38,008 bases of DNA from an uncultured Lachnospiraceae bacterium (GTDB taxonomy: Bacteria; Bacillota; Clostridia; Lachnospirales; Lachnospiraceae), in assembly GCA_902781325.1 (NCBI GenBank), contig CACZJD010000021.1, positions 1 through 38,008 of the forward strand, given 5' to 3'. Shown here piece after piece: positions 9,146-17,604 of the stretch (position 1 is its first letter; each line of letters starts with the position of its first letter). The notes beneath the pieces were generated by a model. The model was not told the DNA's origin and searched no databases. It was given only the letters and a program-made list of their open reading frames with translations. A program made the position numbers and the translations under genes.

Positions 9146-10126
9146 ATGGCATTATTAGAAGTTAAAGACCTTCACACTTCCTTCTTTACAGATGCGGGAG
9201 AAGTCCGTGCCGTAAACGGTGTTTCCTTCACACTGGAGAGGGGCAAAATATTGGGAATCGTCGGAGAGTCAGGCTCCGGCAAATCTGTCACTGCTTATTC
9301 GATCATGCAGATCTTGGCAGCGGCAGGCAAGATCGTATCCGGTTCCATCAAACTGGACGGACAGGAACTGGTAGGAGCCGGCGAAAAGGTCATGAAGGAA
9401 GTAAGAGGAAACAGGATCTCCATCATCTTTCAGGACCCCATGACAAGCCTTAACCCTACCTATACGATCGGGCAGCAGCTTATGGAGGCGATCCATCTTC
9501 ACACAGACAGAGATAAACAGCAGTCCTGGGACAGAGCTGTAGAAATGCTCAGGCTGGTAAACGTCAATGATCCCGAGAAACGTATGAAACAGTATCCTCA
9601 TGAGCTGTCAGGCGGTATGAGGCAGAGGGTCATGATCGCTATGGCGCTGGCCTGTGAACCTGATATCCTTATCGCGGACGAGCCCACGACCGCGCTGGAC
9701 GTTACGATTCAGGCCGGTATACTGGAGCTCATGAAAGATATTCAGAGCAAGATCGGAATGGCGATCATTATGATCACCCATGACCTTGGAGTTGTCGCGC
9801 AGCTGTGCGATGAAGTCATCGTCATGTATGCCGGAGGCATCTGCGAACAGGGAACGGCGGATGAGATCTTCTACAATCCCTGCCACGAGTACACAAAGGG
9901 TCTGCTTCGCTCGATCCCCACTGCTGATGACAGCGGAGACAGGCTGGAGCCCATTTCGGGTACGCCGATCGACCTGCTCAACATGCCTAAGGGATGCCCT
10001 TTCGCACCTCGCTGTGACAACGCGATGAAGATCTGTATGAGAGAGCACTGTGAGAAGATGACTATCAATGAAAACCATTCGGCTGCATGCTGGATGAATG
10101 TAAGGAAGGCGGTGAAAGGCGAATGA
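9146..10126 (+). CDS. oppD: Oligopeptide ABC transporter ATPase OppD
   Basis: A 326-residue ATPase. Walker A is GESGSGKS (40-47), the Q-loop FQDPMTSLNPTY follows, the signature is LSGGMRQRV (from 154), and Walker B is ILIADEPTTALD (Asp178, Glu179), with H-loop His in MITHDLG. The C-terminal oligopeptide-transporter domain has the CPFAPRC cysteine segment typical of OppD/DppD. The SD is GGGAGG. Its stop overlaps the oppF start by ATGA, implying translational coupling. Confidence 0.95.
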   Translation: MALLEVKDLHTSFFTDAGEVRAVNGVSFTLERGKILGIVGESGSGKSVTAYSIMQILAAAGKIVSGSIKLDGQELVGAGEKVMKEVRGNRISIIFQDPMTSLNPTYTIGQQLMEAIHLHTDRDKQQSWDRAVEMLRLVNVNDPEKRMKQYPHELSGGMRQRVMIAMALACEPDILIADEPTTALDVTIQAGILELMKDIQSKIGMAIIMITHDLGVVAQLCDEVIVMYAGGICEQGTADEIFYNPCHEYTKGLLRSIPTADDSGDRLEPISGTPIDLLNMPKGCPFAPRCDNAMKICMREHCEKMTINENHSAACWMNVRKAVKGE

Positions 10127-11118
10127 GCACGAATAAGACAAGCGAACAGCCTCTCATCGAGGTCAGAAATCTGAAGCAGTATTTCAATATCAACGCCGGG
10201 TTCTTTAAGTCTATCCCTCTTAAGGCGGTAGACGACATCTCCTTTACGATCAGGGAAGGAGAGACCCTTGGACTTGTAGGAGAGTCCGGATGCGGCAAGA
10301 CGACGGCCGGCAGAACGATCCTTCACCTGTATAAGCCCACAGCGGGAGAGATCATTTACAGAGGAAAGTCCATTAAGACCGCCAAGGACATTGAGGAATT
10401 CAGGAAAAAAGCTACTATGGTCTTCCAGGACCCATACTCTTCCCTGGATCCCCGCATGACTGTCGCGGATATCATCGGAGAGCCGCTGGATGTGCATCAC
10501 ATGTACAAGTCCGAACAGGAGCGCCGGGATAAGATCCTGGAGCTTATGGAACATGTAGGGCTTAACTCTGAGCACGCGGCCAGATATGCGCACGAGTTTT
10601 CGGGAGGACAGAGGCAGCGTGTCGGAATCGCCCGTTCGCTTGCTGTAGACCCTGACTTTATCGTCTGTGATGAGCCTGTTTCCGCGCTGGATGTTTCGAT
10701 CCAGGCGCAGGTCATCAATATGTTTGATGAACTGCAGAGTAAAATGGGACTGACCTATCTTTTCATTGCGCACGATCTGCTTGTTGTCAGACATATTTCC
10801 GACAGGATCGCAGTCATGTATCTTGGAAGAATGGTCGAGCTGGCCGATGCCGCGGACATTTATGAGAGACCCCTGCATCCGTATTCGAAGGCTCTGATCT
10901 CCGCGGTGCCCGTGCCGGATCCTAAGGTGGCTCGAGCCAACAAGCGCATCGCGCTTTCAGGCGAGATCCCGAGCCCTCTCAATGCTCCTTCGGGATGCCC
11001 CTTCCACACCAGGTGCCCTTATGCACAGCCACGCTGCGCGGAGAGCATGCCCGAATTCAAGGAAGTGGAGAAGGGAAGATTCGTGGCCTGCCACAGGACA
11101 GAAGAGATCAACAGCTGA
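10123..11118 (+). CDS. oppF: Oligopeptide ABC transporter ATPase OppF
   Basis: A 331-residue ATPase partner of OppD. Walker A is GESGCGKT (53-60), the signature is FSGGQRQRVGIARS (from 159), Walker B is DFIVCDEPVSALD, and the C-terminal CPFHTRCPYAQPRC segment is present. The ATG overlaps the oppD TGA (ATGA), preceded by AAAGGCG. An upstream in-frame ATG at 10087 lies inside oppD and is less likely. Residues IPLKAVDDISF are characteristic of OppF rather than OppD. Confidence 0.94.
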   Translation: MSTNKTSEQPLIEVRNLKQYFNINAGFFKSIPLKAVDDISFTIREGETLGLVGESGCGKTTAGRTILHLYKPTAGEIIYRGKSIKTAKDIEEFRKKATMVFQDPYSSLDPRMTVADIIGEPLDVHHMYKSEQERRDKILELMEHVGLNSEHAARYAHEFSGGQRQRVGIARSLAVDPDFIVCDEPVSALDVSIQAQVINMFDELQSKMGLTYLFIAHDLLVVRHISDRIAVMYLGRMVELADAADIYERPLHPYSKALISAVPVPDPKVARANKRIALSGEIPSPLNAPSGCPFHTRCPYAQPRCAESMPEFKEVEKGRFVACHRTEEINS

Positions 11119-11161
11119 TCTTCAATATTTTAATAGGTTTCAAAATGCGGTGCTGACGTGC

Positions 11162-11196
11162 ATTTCAGGCGATGCGCGCCCGCTGCGTTATGAAAT
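11162..11196 (+). other. Intercistronic stem-loop between oppF and oppA
   Basis: ATTTCA (11162-11167) pairs with TGAAAT (11191-11196), enclosing a GGCG/CGCC stem. The 134-bp gap has no clear terminator or promoter. Such a structure between transporter core and binding-protein genes often stabilises or separates the highly expressed part of the mRNA; that is an inference. Confidence 0.35.
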
Positions 11197-11252
11197 AAAA
11201 GGGATAAAGATGCGCATTTACTGCCATCACTCTATCTTGAAAGGAGAGTATT

Positions 11253-13145
11253 ATGAAAGTGAAAAAGTTATTTGCTCTTGCACTCAGTGCCGTAATGGTT
11301 CTCGGACTTGCAGCATGCGGTGATTCCGCTGCCAACACAAGCACTTCTGACTCAGGAGCAGCAACTGCTGACGCAGGAACCGTAACAGATAAGACACAGG
11401 CCCTGAATGTCTGCCTTGCCTCTGAGCCGGCAACTCTTGACCCTGCTCTGAACAGCAGTGTTGACGGCGCTACGCTTTGCCTGCACCTGTTCTCCGGTCT
11501 TGCAAAGTGGGAAGAAGATGCTTCCGGAAATCTCGTGATCGTGCCGGATTGCGCGACAGAGCTGCCTGAAGGCGTTCCGAACGCAGACGGAACAGTTACC
11601 TATACATACACCCTCAAAGACGGCCTTAAGTGGTCCGACGGACAGGATGTCAAAGCCGGCGATTTCGTGTTTGCATGGAACCGCGCAGCAGGAACAGACC
11701 TCGCAGCTGATTACGGCTATATGTTTGAGCTGGTAAAAGGCTATGATGAGATCTGGCAGAGCAAAGAAACCGGTGAGAAAGATGCCGATGGCAATCCGGT
11801 CATGGAATTTGTCAATCCCGATGCCAAACTTGCAGTCGAAGCTCCCGATGACAAGACCCTGGTAGTCACCTGCACCACCGCTGTTTCATACTGGAATGAA
11901 CTTCTTGCGTTCCCGGCTTATTTCCCTGTCAGAGAAGACGTTGTCGCCAATGAGTCCTGGGCTACAGATCCTTCTACCTATGTCGGAAACGGCGCTTACA
12001 CCATGACAAAGTGGGATCACAACAGTCTGATCACCCTTACAAAGAACGATCAGTACGTGGAAGCTGACAAGGTCACAATGCCCCAGATCAACTTCTTCCT
12101 TTCTGACGACGCCAACAACATGCTGACCAACTTCAAGAACGGCGACTGGCAGCTCATCGACGATGTGCCCACCAACGAGATCGCGTCCCTGAAGAACGAG
12201 TATCCTGATGCTTTCAAGGTTACCGGACAGCTCGGAACTTACTATGTATGCTGGAACATCAATGAAGATATCCTTCCCGCTGACAGCGGACTTGAGGGAG
12301 CTGAGGCAGAGGCTGCCCGTCAGGACATCAGAAATGCCATCTCTCTGCTGTTTGACCGCAATTACATCTGTGAGAGCGTTGCTCAGGGCGGACAGGTTCC
12401 CGCATCTTCCTTCGTCGCTATGGGCCTGACAGACGCAGACGGCAAGGAATTCTATCAGAACGCAGGTCACAATGACGGCTTCGCAGGCTACTACAATGTT
12501 GCTCCTGAGGCTCTTCAGGATAACTTCAACGCAGCAGTCGAGACTCTGAAGAAGTACTACACATATGATGAGGCATCCGGAAAGTTCACCAATGTTCCCG
12601 CACTGGTATATCTCTACAATACCTCTGAAGGCCACAAGGCGATCGCAGAGTATCTGCAGAGCGCGCTGGCAGGTATCGGAATCACAATGAACCTTGAGAA
12701 CCAGGAGTGGAACACATTCCTTGATACCCGTAAGGCAGGCAATTTCTCTGTTGCACGTAACGGATGGCTCGGCGACTACAATGATCCGATCTCCTTCCTG
12801 GATATGTGGACATCTCAGTCCGGAAACAATGACTGCCAGTTCGGCAAAGGCGCCAACGAGAAGACTCAGGCGTACAGCCTTGACCTGACAGATCTCGGCT
12901 ATGAGACCAAGGTTGAGAACGGCACATGGGCAGAGACCTATGATGTCATCATCGCGGACATCAAGTCCTGCACAGACACAAATACAAGATATGAACTGAT
13001 GCACAGAGCAGAGGATCTGCTCATGAGCACCGGCTGCATCTGCCCTCTGTATTACTACACAGACCTGTACATGCAGGATCCTGAACTGCAGGGTTACTTC
13101 AGCAGCCCTCTGGGATACAAGTACTTCATGTACTGCCACTATTGA
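11253..13145 (+). CDS. oppA: Oligopeptide-binding lipoprotein OppA (SBP family 5)
   Basis: A 630-residue extracellular solute-binding lipoprotein. The signal peptide ends in GLAAC with lipidated Cys22, followed by a short Ser/Thr/Ala linker. The mature domain shows the family 5 pattern: NVCLASEPATLDPALNSS at the beginning of lobe I, YTYTLKDGLKWSDGQDVKAGDFVFAWNRA as the signature region, and a C-terminal lobe with GIGITMNLENQEWNTFLDTRKAGNFSVARNGWLGDYNDP typical of OppA. The SD AAGGAG lies seven bases before ATG. It is the last gene of the operon and is followed by a strong terminator. Peptide binding is expected from the family; the specific ligand cannot be read. Confidence 0.95.
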   Translation: MKVKKLFALALSAVMVLGLAACGDSAANTSTSDSGAATADAGTVTDKTQALNVCLASEPATLDPALNSSVDGATLCLHLFSGLAKWEEDASGNLVIVPDCATELPEGVPNADGTVTYTYTLKDGLKWSDGQDVKAGDFVFAWNRAAGTDLAADYGYMFELVKGYDEIWQSKETGEKDADGNPVMEFVNPDAKLAVEAPDDKTLVVTCTTAVSYWNELLAFPAYFPVREDVVANESWATDPSTYVGNGAYTMTKWDHNSLITLTKNDQYVEADKVTMPQINFFLSDDANNMLTNFKNGDWQLIDDVPTNEIASLKNEYPDAFKVTGQLGTYYVCWNINEDILPADSGLEGAEAEAARQDIRNAISLLFDRNYICESVAQGGQVPASSFVAMGLTDADGKEFYQNAGHNDGFAGYYNVAPEALQDNFNAAVETLKKYYTYDEASGKFTNVPALVYLYNTSEGHKAIAEYLQSALAGIGITMNLENQEWNTFLDTRKAGNFSVARNGWLGDYNDPISFLDMWTSQSGNNDCQFGKGANEKTQAYSLDLTDLGYETKVENGTWAETYDVIIADIKSCTDTNTRYELMHRAEDLLMSTGCICPLYYYTDLYMQDPELQGYFSSPLGYKYFMYCHY

Positions 13146-13223
13146 TCGGCCCGGCTGCAAAGACGGGACGGCATTATTGCCGGAATATTGCTGATCAACA
13201 AACTTAAAACAACAGCCTGAAAG

Positions 13224-13258
13224 AAAAAGGACTGCTGCATTTGCAGCAGTCCTTTTCT
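13224..13258 (+). terminator. Terminator of the opp operon
   Basis: An A-run, then GGACTGCTGCA, a two-base loop and TGCAGCAGTCC followed by TTTTCTT (perfect 11-bp stem). It lies 79 bp after the oppA stop. Confidence 0.92.
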
Positions 13259-13268
13259 TGTGCGATAA

Positions 13269-13349
13269 GCTGCCAAGCGCATCTCGTGCCTGCAACGAAG
13301 ATGCATTTGGCGGCCAACGGTCAATCGAGTGGGAGCATCCTGCTCGATT
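13269..13349. other. Two adjacent hairpins between convergent terminators
   Basis: The first hairpin pairs 13269-13287 with 13295-13314, about 17 of 20 positions, with a seven-base loop. The second is AATCGAG (13323-13329) with CTCGATT (13343-13349), which competes with an inner GAGCA/TGCTC stem. Neither has a T-run. There is no open reading frame. It could be a small RNA, a remnant of a repeat, or an mRNA-end structure. No family is recognised. Confidence 0.5.
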
Positions 13350-13352
13350 AGG

Positions 13353-13382
13353 TCAAAAAGAAACTGCCGCATCAGCGGCAGC
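13353..13382 (-). terminator. Terminator of the acyl-CoA ligase gene
   Basis: On the minus strand GCTGCCGC, loop TGAT, GCGGCAG is followed by TTTCTTTTT. It lies 32 bp after the ligase stop codon. Confidence 0.88.
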
Positions 13383-13413
13383 TTCCCTGAAATCATATGT
13401 GAGTGTTAACTGA

Positions 13414-14832
13414 TCATTCCTCAGCGGGTTCCTCTTCCGGGACATCAGGCTTGATATCAGCGCTTCCGACGTCCTCGCCGGCGTGCTCGGGCTCGCCGAT
13501 GGCACCGGTCTTGACTTTGCTGATGATAACTCTCAGTTTGCCGTTGGGATCTACGGGGATCTCATCGAGCCACTGATAAGTGATCTTGATGGAAGGATCC
13601 TTGAACATGGCCATGAGCTTCTCGTCGAGGACCTTCTCGATCTCTTCCTGTTTCTCCACGGGAGTCTCCGGATTTCTCACCATCATCAGGGTCAGATCCT
13701 CGTAGGTCTCCTGAACCATTCTGTAGGAGATGATCTCGGGGATGTAGTTGACTACGCCGGAGATGTTGCCCCACTCGGTAACGCTTCCGTCTCTGTGGTG
13801 AATGACGTCATTCATGCGGCCCTGAACACCTCTGACAAAACGAAGGCCTTTCTTCATATAACTGTCAGCCTGATCGTAGGAAGTATAGTTGATCAGAGGA
13901 AGCTCGGTCTTGTAAAGAGGAGTGATGACCATCATGCCCTTCAGGGCGGGACCGGTCAGATCCTGATTATAGACGTTTACGACAAAGAGGTCGCTGTTCA
14001 CCTGATAGTATTTTCTTCCGGGGATCCTGATGACGCAGGAGCCTGTTTCGCCCATTCCGTAGGCATCGATGAGGCCGGGGCCGAAGACATCCATCAAAAG
14101 CGCTCTGGAAGGATCGTCGAGCATCTCGCCGAAAGGTGTGTAGAAGCTGGGCTGATGGAGGTAAAGATCATTTTCCTTAACATACTTGGCGATGCGCATC
14201 AGCAGGTTCTTGTGGTTGTAGAGATAATCGGGTTTGTATGCATTGATCTCATCCACAAGGGTCTGGGTGTCTACACGCTGTTTGATCGTGTCGGACATGT
14301 ATTTGCGGCGAAGGATGCCGAGCTTTTGGACAGGGGAATCATATTCCTTGACCGGTCCGTGCAGAGAATTGGGACGGCACATGGTCTTTCCGGTGAAAGG
14401 ATTGAATCCGCCGTATCCCATGGTGCGGAGCCAGTTCGCTGTGACGTAGGCGTACTCCTTGGGGGAGATCAGGACGCGCAGCGGTCTGCCGGTAGAGCCG
14501 GAGGTGGGAGATACGTGCCAGTATTTGTACTTCTCGGGATCTTTGGCAGCTTCCTCGTCCATCCAGTCGCGGAGCTGGTCCTTGGTCAGAAGCGGGAATT
14601 TGTAGAGATCCTCGGCACAGTGATAATCATCCGGGGTCGTTCCGCTCTGCTCAAAGCGCGCGCGGTAAAAAGGGATCTCATAAGCGGCTTTCATCAGCTC
14701 ATGAACGCCTTTGTTCTGCTTTTCAAGGATCCTCTTGTAATTCCTGCTGTTAACGGGCTGTTTTTCAACTTCCGCGTAAGCGGCCAAAGTATAGACGTGT
14801 TCCAGCTTGTGATCCAGTTCGTAGTTGCTCAT
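13414..14832 (-). CDS. Phenylacetate-CoA ligase-like AMP-forming acyl-CoA ligase
   Basis: A 472-residue member of the PaaK branch of AMP-forming ligases. The phosphate-binding loop is PTSGSTGRPL (109-118), the A5-type motif is YGMGETG (258-264), and the C-terminal PVDPNGKLR holds the candidate catalytic lysine. These enzymes activate aryl or other carboxylic acids to acyl-CoA through an acyl-adenylate. The substrate here is unknown, and other PaaK-like proteins activate acids unrelated to phenylacetate. The last ~30 residues are an acidic, Pro/Glu-rich tail not usual in the family. The SD is AAGGAGG seven bases before ATG. It is divergent from a TetR regulator, a classic regulator-target layout. 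Confidence 0.85.
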   Translation of the reverse strand: MSNYELDHKLEHVYTLAAYAEVEKQPVNSRNYKRILEKQNKGVHELMKAAYEIPFYRARFEQSGTTPDDYHCAEDLYKFPLLTKDQLRDWMDEEAAKDPEKYKYWHVSPTSGSTGRPLRVLISPKEYAYVTANWLRTMGYGGFNPFTGKTMCRPNSLHGPVKEYDSPVQKLGILRRKYMSDTIKQRVDTQTLVDEINAYKPDYLYNHKNLLMRIAKYVKENDLYLHQPSFYTPFGEMLDDPSRALLMDVFGPGLIDAYGMGETGSCVIRIPGRKYYQVNSDLFVVNVYNQDLTGPALKGMMVITPLYKTELPLINYTSYDQADSYMKKGLRFVRGVQGRMNDVIHHRDGSVTEWGNISGVVNYIPEIISYRMVQETYEDLTLMMVRNPETPVEKQEEIEKVLDEKLMAMFKDPSIKITYQWLDEIPVDPNGKLRVIISKVKTGAIGEPEHAGEDVGSADIKPDVPEEEPAEE

Positions 14833-14955
14833 AGGTTCCTCCTTATTATTAATATCGTTTCACAGCAGCGGCTGTGAAAAGAAAAATTTCAACGTTTCTA
14901 TTTTAGCATATTAGTCAGGATAATGTGCAGGTATTGAATTATCCACACATGGGGT

Positions 14956-15006
14956 ATTATGATATTTAATGTATATTTTGGCAATTGCCAGTTTGGTATG
15001 TATTAG
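14956..15006. promoter_or_regulatory. Overlapping divergent promoters of the ligase and TetR genes
   Basis: Plus strand: -35 TTGGCA (14978-14983), 17 bp, -10 TATTAG (15001-15006). Minus strand: -35 TTGCCA (14984-14979), 17 bp, -10 CATAAT (14961-14956). The two -35 boxes lie on the same bases, inside the perfect 12-bp palindrome TGGCAATTGCCA (14979-14990), so polymerase binding toward the two genes should be mutually exclusive. Confidence 0.5.
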
Positions 15007-15017
15007 GGAATAATACA
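14999..15017. promoter_or_regulatory. Candidate TetR operator
   Basis: A perfect inverted repeat TGTATTA, GGGAA, TAATACA overlaps the -10 of the TetR gene promoter. Its size and position are typical of an autoregulatory TetR-family operator. It is directly followed by ACATTTTGGTAT (15017-15028), shared with the opp promoter region. Confidence 0.5.
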
Positions 15018-15042
15018 CATTTTGGTATAAAGTGGGGAAAAA

Positions 15043-15612
15043 ATGAAGGACAGAAGAATTACCAAGACCAGGAAATCCATTCAGAATGCGTATCTGAATC
15101 TGCTCAAGCGGAAAGGGACAGAGAAGATCACGATCTCGGACATTGCAAGAGAAGCGGATATCGACAGAAAGACTTTCTATCTGCATTACGACTCGACGGA
15201 GGACATTATCCGGGAATACGCGGAGGAGAAGACAAGAGAACTCCTGACCCGCCTCACGATCAGAAGTTTCTTTTCGCTGTCCTTTGACAGAAAGATATTC
15301 GCGAAAGAGGTTAATTCAATGCTGGCTGAGCATCTGGAATTCTGCAGGATGGTCGCCGGAAATCCGAGCCTCGGGTTTTTCTGGAACGAAGTGCAGAATG
15401 TAACGGTGGATATTCTCTCTGAGATCTACGCAAGGCACTCCAGGCTCCCCGAGAGCGACCTGAAGATTCAGGTGAGCTTCTTCGTGGCGGGCGCAATGTA
15501 CGTGTATCAGAGATGGCTCAGGAACGAGATTCCATGCAGCATGGAAGAACTTGGAGATAAAGTAAGCCAGATTGCTTTCACGGGAGTGCAGAGCATTTTG
15601 AGGCAATCGTGA
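15043..15612 (+). CDS. TetR/AcrR family transcriptional regulator
   Basis: A 189-residue protein with an N-terminal TetR helix-turn-helix at about 30-49 (TISDIAREADIDRKTFYLHY). A ligand/dimer domain follows, similar in layout to the small Firmicute TetR proteins (YxxLLxxK..IT pattern at the N-terminus). It is divergent from the acyl-CoA ligase, so it probably represses the ligase and itself, in response to an acyl or aromatic ligand; this is inference from position. The SD is GTGGGG, six bases from the ATG. No clear terminator follows; the next gene has its own promoter. Confidence 0.85.
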   Translation: MKDRRITKTRKSIQNAYLNLLKRKGTEKITISDIAREADIDRKTFYLHYDSTEDIIREYAEEKTRELLTRLTIRSFFSLSFDRKIFAKEVNSMLAEHLEFCRMVAGNPSLGFFWNEVQNVTVDILSEIYARHSRLPESDLKIQVSFFVAGAMYVYQRWLRNEIPCSMEELGDKVSQIAFTGVQSILRQS

Positions 15613-15826
15613 AAAAAGCCGCCCCGGATGATAAATTTTGTTAATTGTTTCGCGTATATTTCTATTGTATCAAAAGAAAGAAAAAGAGAAGACAAATACT
15701 GCGAATAATATTAAATAAATATTTCATATATATTTTGATAAAAAACAATAAACTTCAGATTTTGTAACAGAAACATCCGAAACTTTCTAAAAAAATCCTA
15801 AATATAGTGAATAAACAGTAGATTTC

Positions 15827-15855
15827 TTGACAGTAAAAAATCCATCTGCTATAGT
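15827..15855 (+). promoter_or_regulatory. Strong sigma-A promoter of the NlpC/P60 gene
   Basis: -35 TTGACA (15827-15832), 17-bp spacer, -10 TATAGT (15850-15855). The 200 bases upstream (15620-15826) are very A+T-rich and hold no gene. Confidence 0.85.
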
Positions 15856-15860
15856 ACCGA

Positions 15861-15950
15861 CGGCTGATAAACAGTTTAGTTACGAGGTTTTTACAGCCTG
15901 ATACAGACTAATGCCGAGCTGCCGCCCGGCAAAAAACTGGAAGAAAAATC
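15861..15950 (+). promoter_or_regulatory. Structured 5' leader of the NlpC/P60 gene (possible riboregulator)
   Basis: A leader of about 100 nt lies between the promoter and the SD. GGCTG (15864-15868) pairs with CAGCC at about 15896 around an AAAC/GTTT inner stem, and a GCCG/CGGC hairpin stands shortly before the AGGAGG. Cell-wall hydrolase genes are often controlled by cyclic-dinucleotide riboswitches, but I do not see the consensus of ydaO or GEMM elements. No family is claimed. Confidence 0.4.
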
Positions 15951-15960
15951 AGGAGGAAGC

Positions 15961-17334
15961 ATGTTTTTTACAAGATCTAAGGTACTGACAGGACTGGTCA
16001 CATTCTCTATGGCGGCAGCCGTATTGGGAGCACCGGTCAACGCGATGGGATATTCCGCAAGGCTTGATGCCGCAGCGGATCTGAACCCGATCACGGGCAA
16101 TGTTATCACACCGGAAAATGCACAGGCTGAATTGGTCGCGGATGCGGTTTTGTCAATTGTGGGCCCGGGGCAGAAGATTAGAGCCAAGAAAGACAGCGGT
16201 GAGAAGAAGGCCGTCATCGACGCCGCCACCGAAAAGAGCAGTCTGAAACAGGAAGGCAAGATAGAGCTCGCTGTAGCCGCCCCCAATGTATATCTGAACA
16301 TTCACACAGATGCTTCGCTCGGAAGCGAAGTGATCGGAAAATTATACAGCAACGATGTCGCCAAGATCCTTCAGGATAACGGCGGCGACTGGGTAAAGAT
16401 CGAGTCCGGCTCTCTCGTCGGATATGTTCTCGGCGAGTATCTGGTCAAGGGAGATGAAGCGGCGCTTCTCTCCGAGCTGGTCAAGAAGAATGTTGCCGTA
16501 GTCGACAACAGCGAGAACGAGGTCAAGGTTCATAAGAATAAGAGCGAGAAAAATGTCATTATGACCGTCTCCCAGGGCGAGCAGATCGAAGTCAGGGAGA
16601 ACATGGAAGAAGATGACGGCTGGATCGAGGTCGCCACTGAGAACGGCAAGGGATATGTCAAGATGGAGGACGTGAGCGTCACGGATTCCTATCCTGTCGC
16701 GGAGACAGTCGAGGAGCAGCAGGAGCGCATTGAGAATGCCACGGTGAAAGATATCGCCGACGACGCGCAGAAGAAAGCCGATAAGGCTTCAGAGGTCGCT
16801 GAAGCGGCGGCGCAGAAGGCAGAAGAAGCAGCCAGCATCTTTGAAGATGAGGACGCCGAGCCCACAAAGGCTGAGGAAAAGGCCGCGGAAACTGCGCAGG
16901 CGGTCGCGGAGAAGGCGCAGACAGCAGCGGACAACACACAGGTGACGGCTGATACAGCGAAGGAAGAAATGCTCAGTCACGGAGCAGAGACCGGTCAGGC
17001 AGTCGCGGACTTCGCGCTTCAGTTTGTCGGAAATCCTTACGTGTGGGGCGGTTCAAGCCTTACGCACGGCACAGACTGCAGCGGCTTCACGATGGCAGTG
17101 TATTCAAACTTTGGTGTAAGTCTTCCGCATTATGATGCTTCTCAAAGAGGATACGGCATAGGGATCGATTCCCTGAGCGACGCAAGACCGGGCGATCTGA
17201 TCTGTTTCTACGGCCACGTCGGCATTTATATCGGAGACGGAATGATGGTGCATGCTTCCAATGCAAGGGATGGCATCAAGGTTTCCAGAGCGGATTACCG
17301 GGCGATCGCTGCGATCAGAAGGATATTCTACTGA
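15961..17334 (+). CDS. Secreted SH3-domain NlpC/P60 endopeptidase
   Basis: A 457-residue exported cell-wall hydrolase. The signal peptide (about 1-28) ends with APVNA. The first bacterial SH3 domain is at about 105-162 and the second at about 178-240. An Ala/Glu/Lys-rich coiled coil follows (about 250-338), then the C-terminal NlpC/P60 domain (345-457). The catalytic residues are Cys373 (TDCSGF), His419 (GHVGIYIGDG) and a third polar residue, His431. Such enzymes cut D-Glu-diaminopimelate stem-peptide bonds during growth or separation. Translation starts at the ATG after AGGAGGAAGC. It has its own promoter and leader and ends at a strong terminator, so it is monocistronic. Confidence 0.93.
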   Translation: MFFTRSKVLTGLVTFSMAAAVLGAPVNAMGYSARLDAAADLNPITGNVITPENAQAELVADAVLSIVGPGQKIRAKKDSGEKKAVIDAATEKSSLKQEGKIELAVAAPNVYLNIHTDASLGSEVIGKLYSNDVAKILQDNGGDWVKIESGSLVGYVLGEYLVKGDEAALLSELVKKNVAVVDNSENEVKVHKNKSEKNVIMTVSQGEQIEVRENMEEDDGWIEVATENGKGYVKMEDVSVTDSYPVAETVEEQQERIENATVKDIADDAQKKADKASEVAEAAAQKAEEAASIFEDEDAEPTKAEEKAAETAQAVAEKAQTAADNTQVTADTAKEEMLSHGAETGQAVADFALQFVGNPYVWGGSSLTHGTDCSGFTMAVYSNFGVSLPHYDASQRGYGIGIDSLSDARPGDLICFYGHVGIYIGDGMMVHASNARDGIKVSRADYRAIAAIRRIFY

Positions 17335-17401
17335 TCAGGTGACAGGATCCTGCTTTTTTGAGACCGCGTTAGTAAACTGAATTAAATAAAGGGCAAAAGA
17401 T

Positions 17402-17447
17402 TGCTGCAGATACCGGGTATTTCCCCTGTGATCTGCAGCATTTTTTT
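17402..17447 (+). terminator. Terminator after the NlpC/P60 gene
   Basis: TGCTGCAGAT (17402-17411) pairs perfectly with ATCTGCAGCA (17431-17440), followed by seven T. Confidence 0.92.
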
Positions 17448-17533
17448 GCGCGCTCCGACGAGGGCAGAATTCATAAAATTTGTATTAATTGGGCGTAAAA
17501 CCCTATCCGTTCTGTGCAAGGATACGGAGATTG

Positions 17534-17542
17534 TGATATAAT
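17534..17542 (+). promoter_or_regulatory. Extended -10 promoter of hpf
   Basis: TGATATAAT, a TGn extended -10 with consensus hexamer at 17537-17542. No good -35 is seen at 16-18 bp. The same nine bases occur at the thiolase and prsW promoters. Confidence 0.6.
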
Positions 17543-17604
17543 TATCTAACCGGACATCCGGCATCGAAAAAACAGCAGCCGGCAGGCTGCAGAAAGAGGT
17601 GTCT

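Noticed and set aside
11119..11252. Possible separate promoter for oppA
   Set aside because: No -35/-10 pair with acceptable spacing was found in the 134-bp gap, so oppA is treated as part of the operon.
13483..14877. Long plus-strand open frame (about 464 codons) opposite the acyl-CoA ligase gene
   Set aside because: It mirrors the codon pattern of the real gene, shows no protein motif and has no SD; an antisense shadow.
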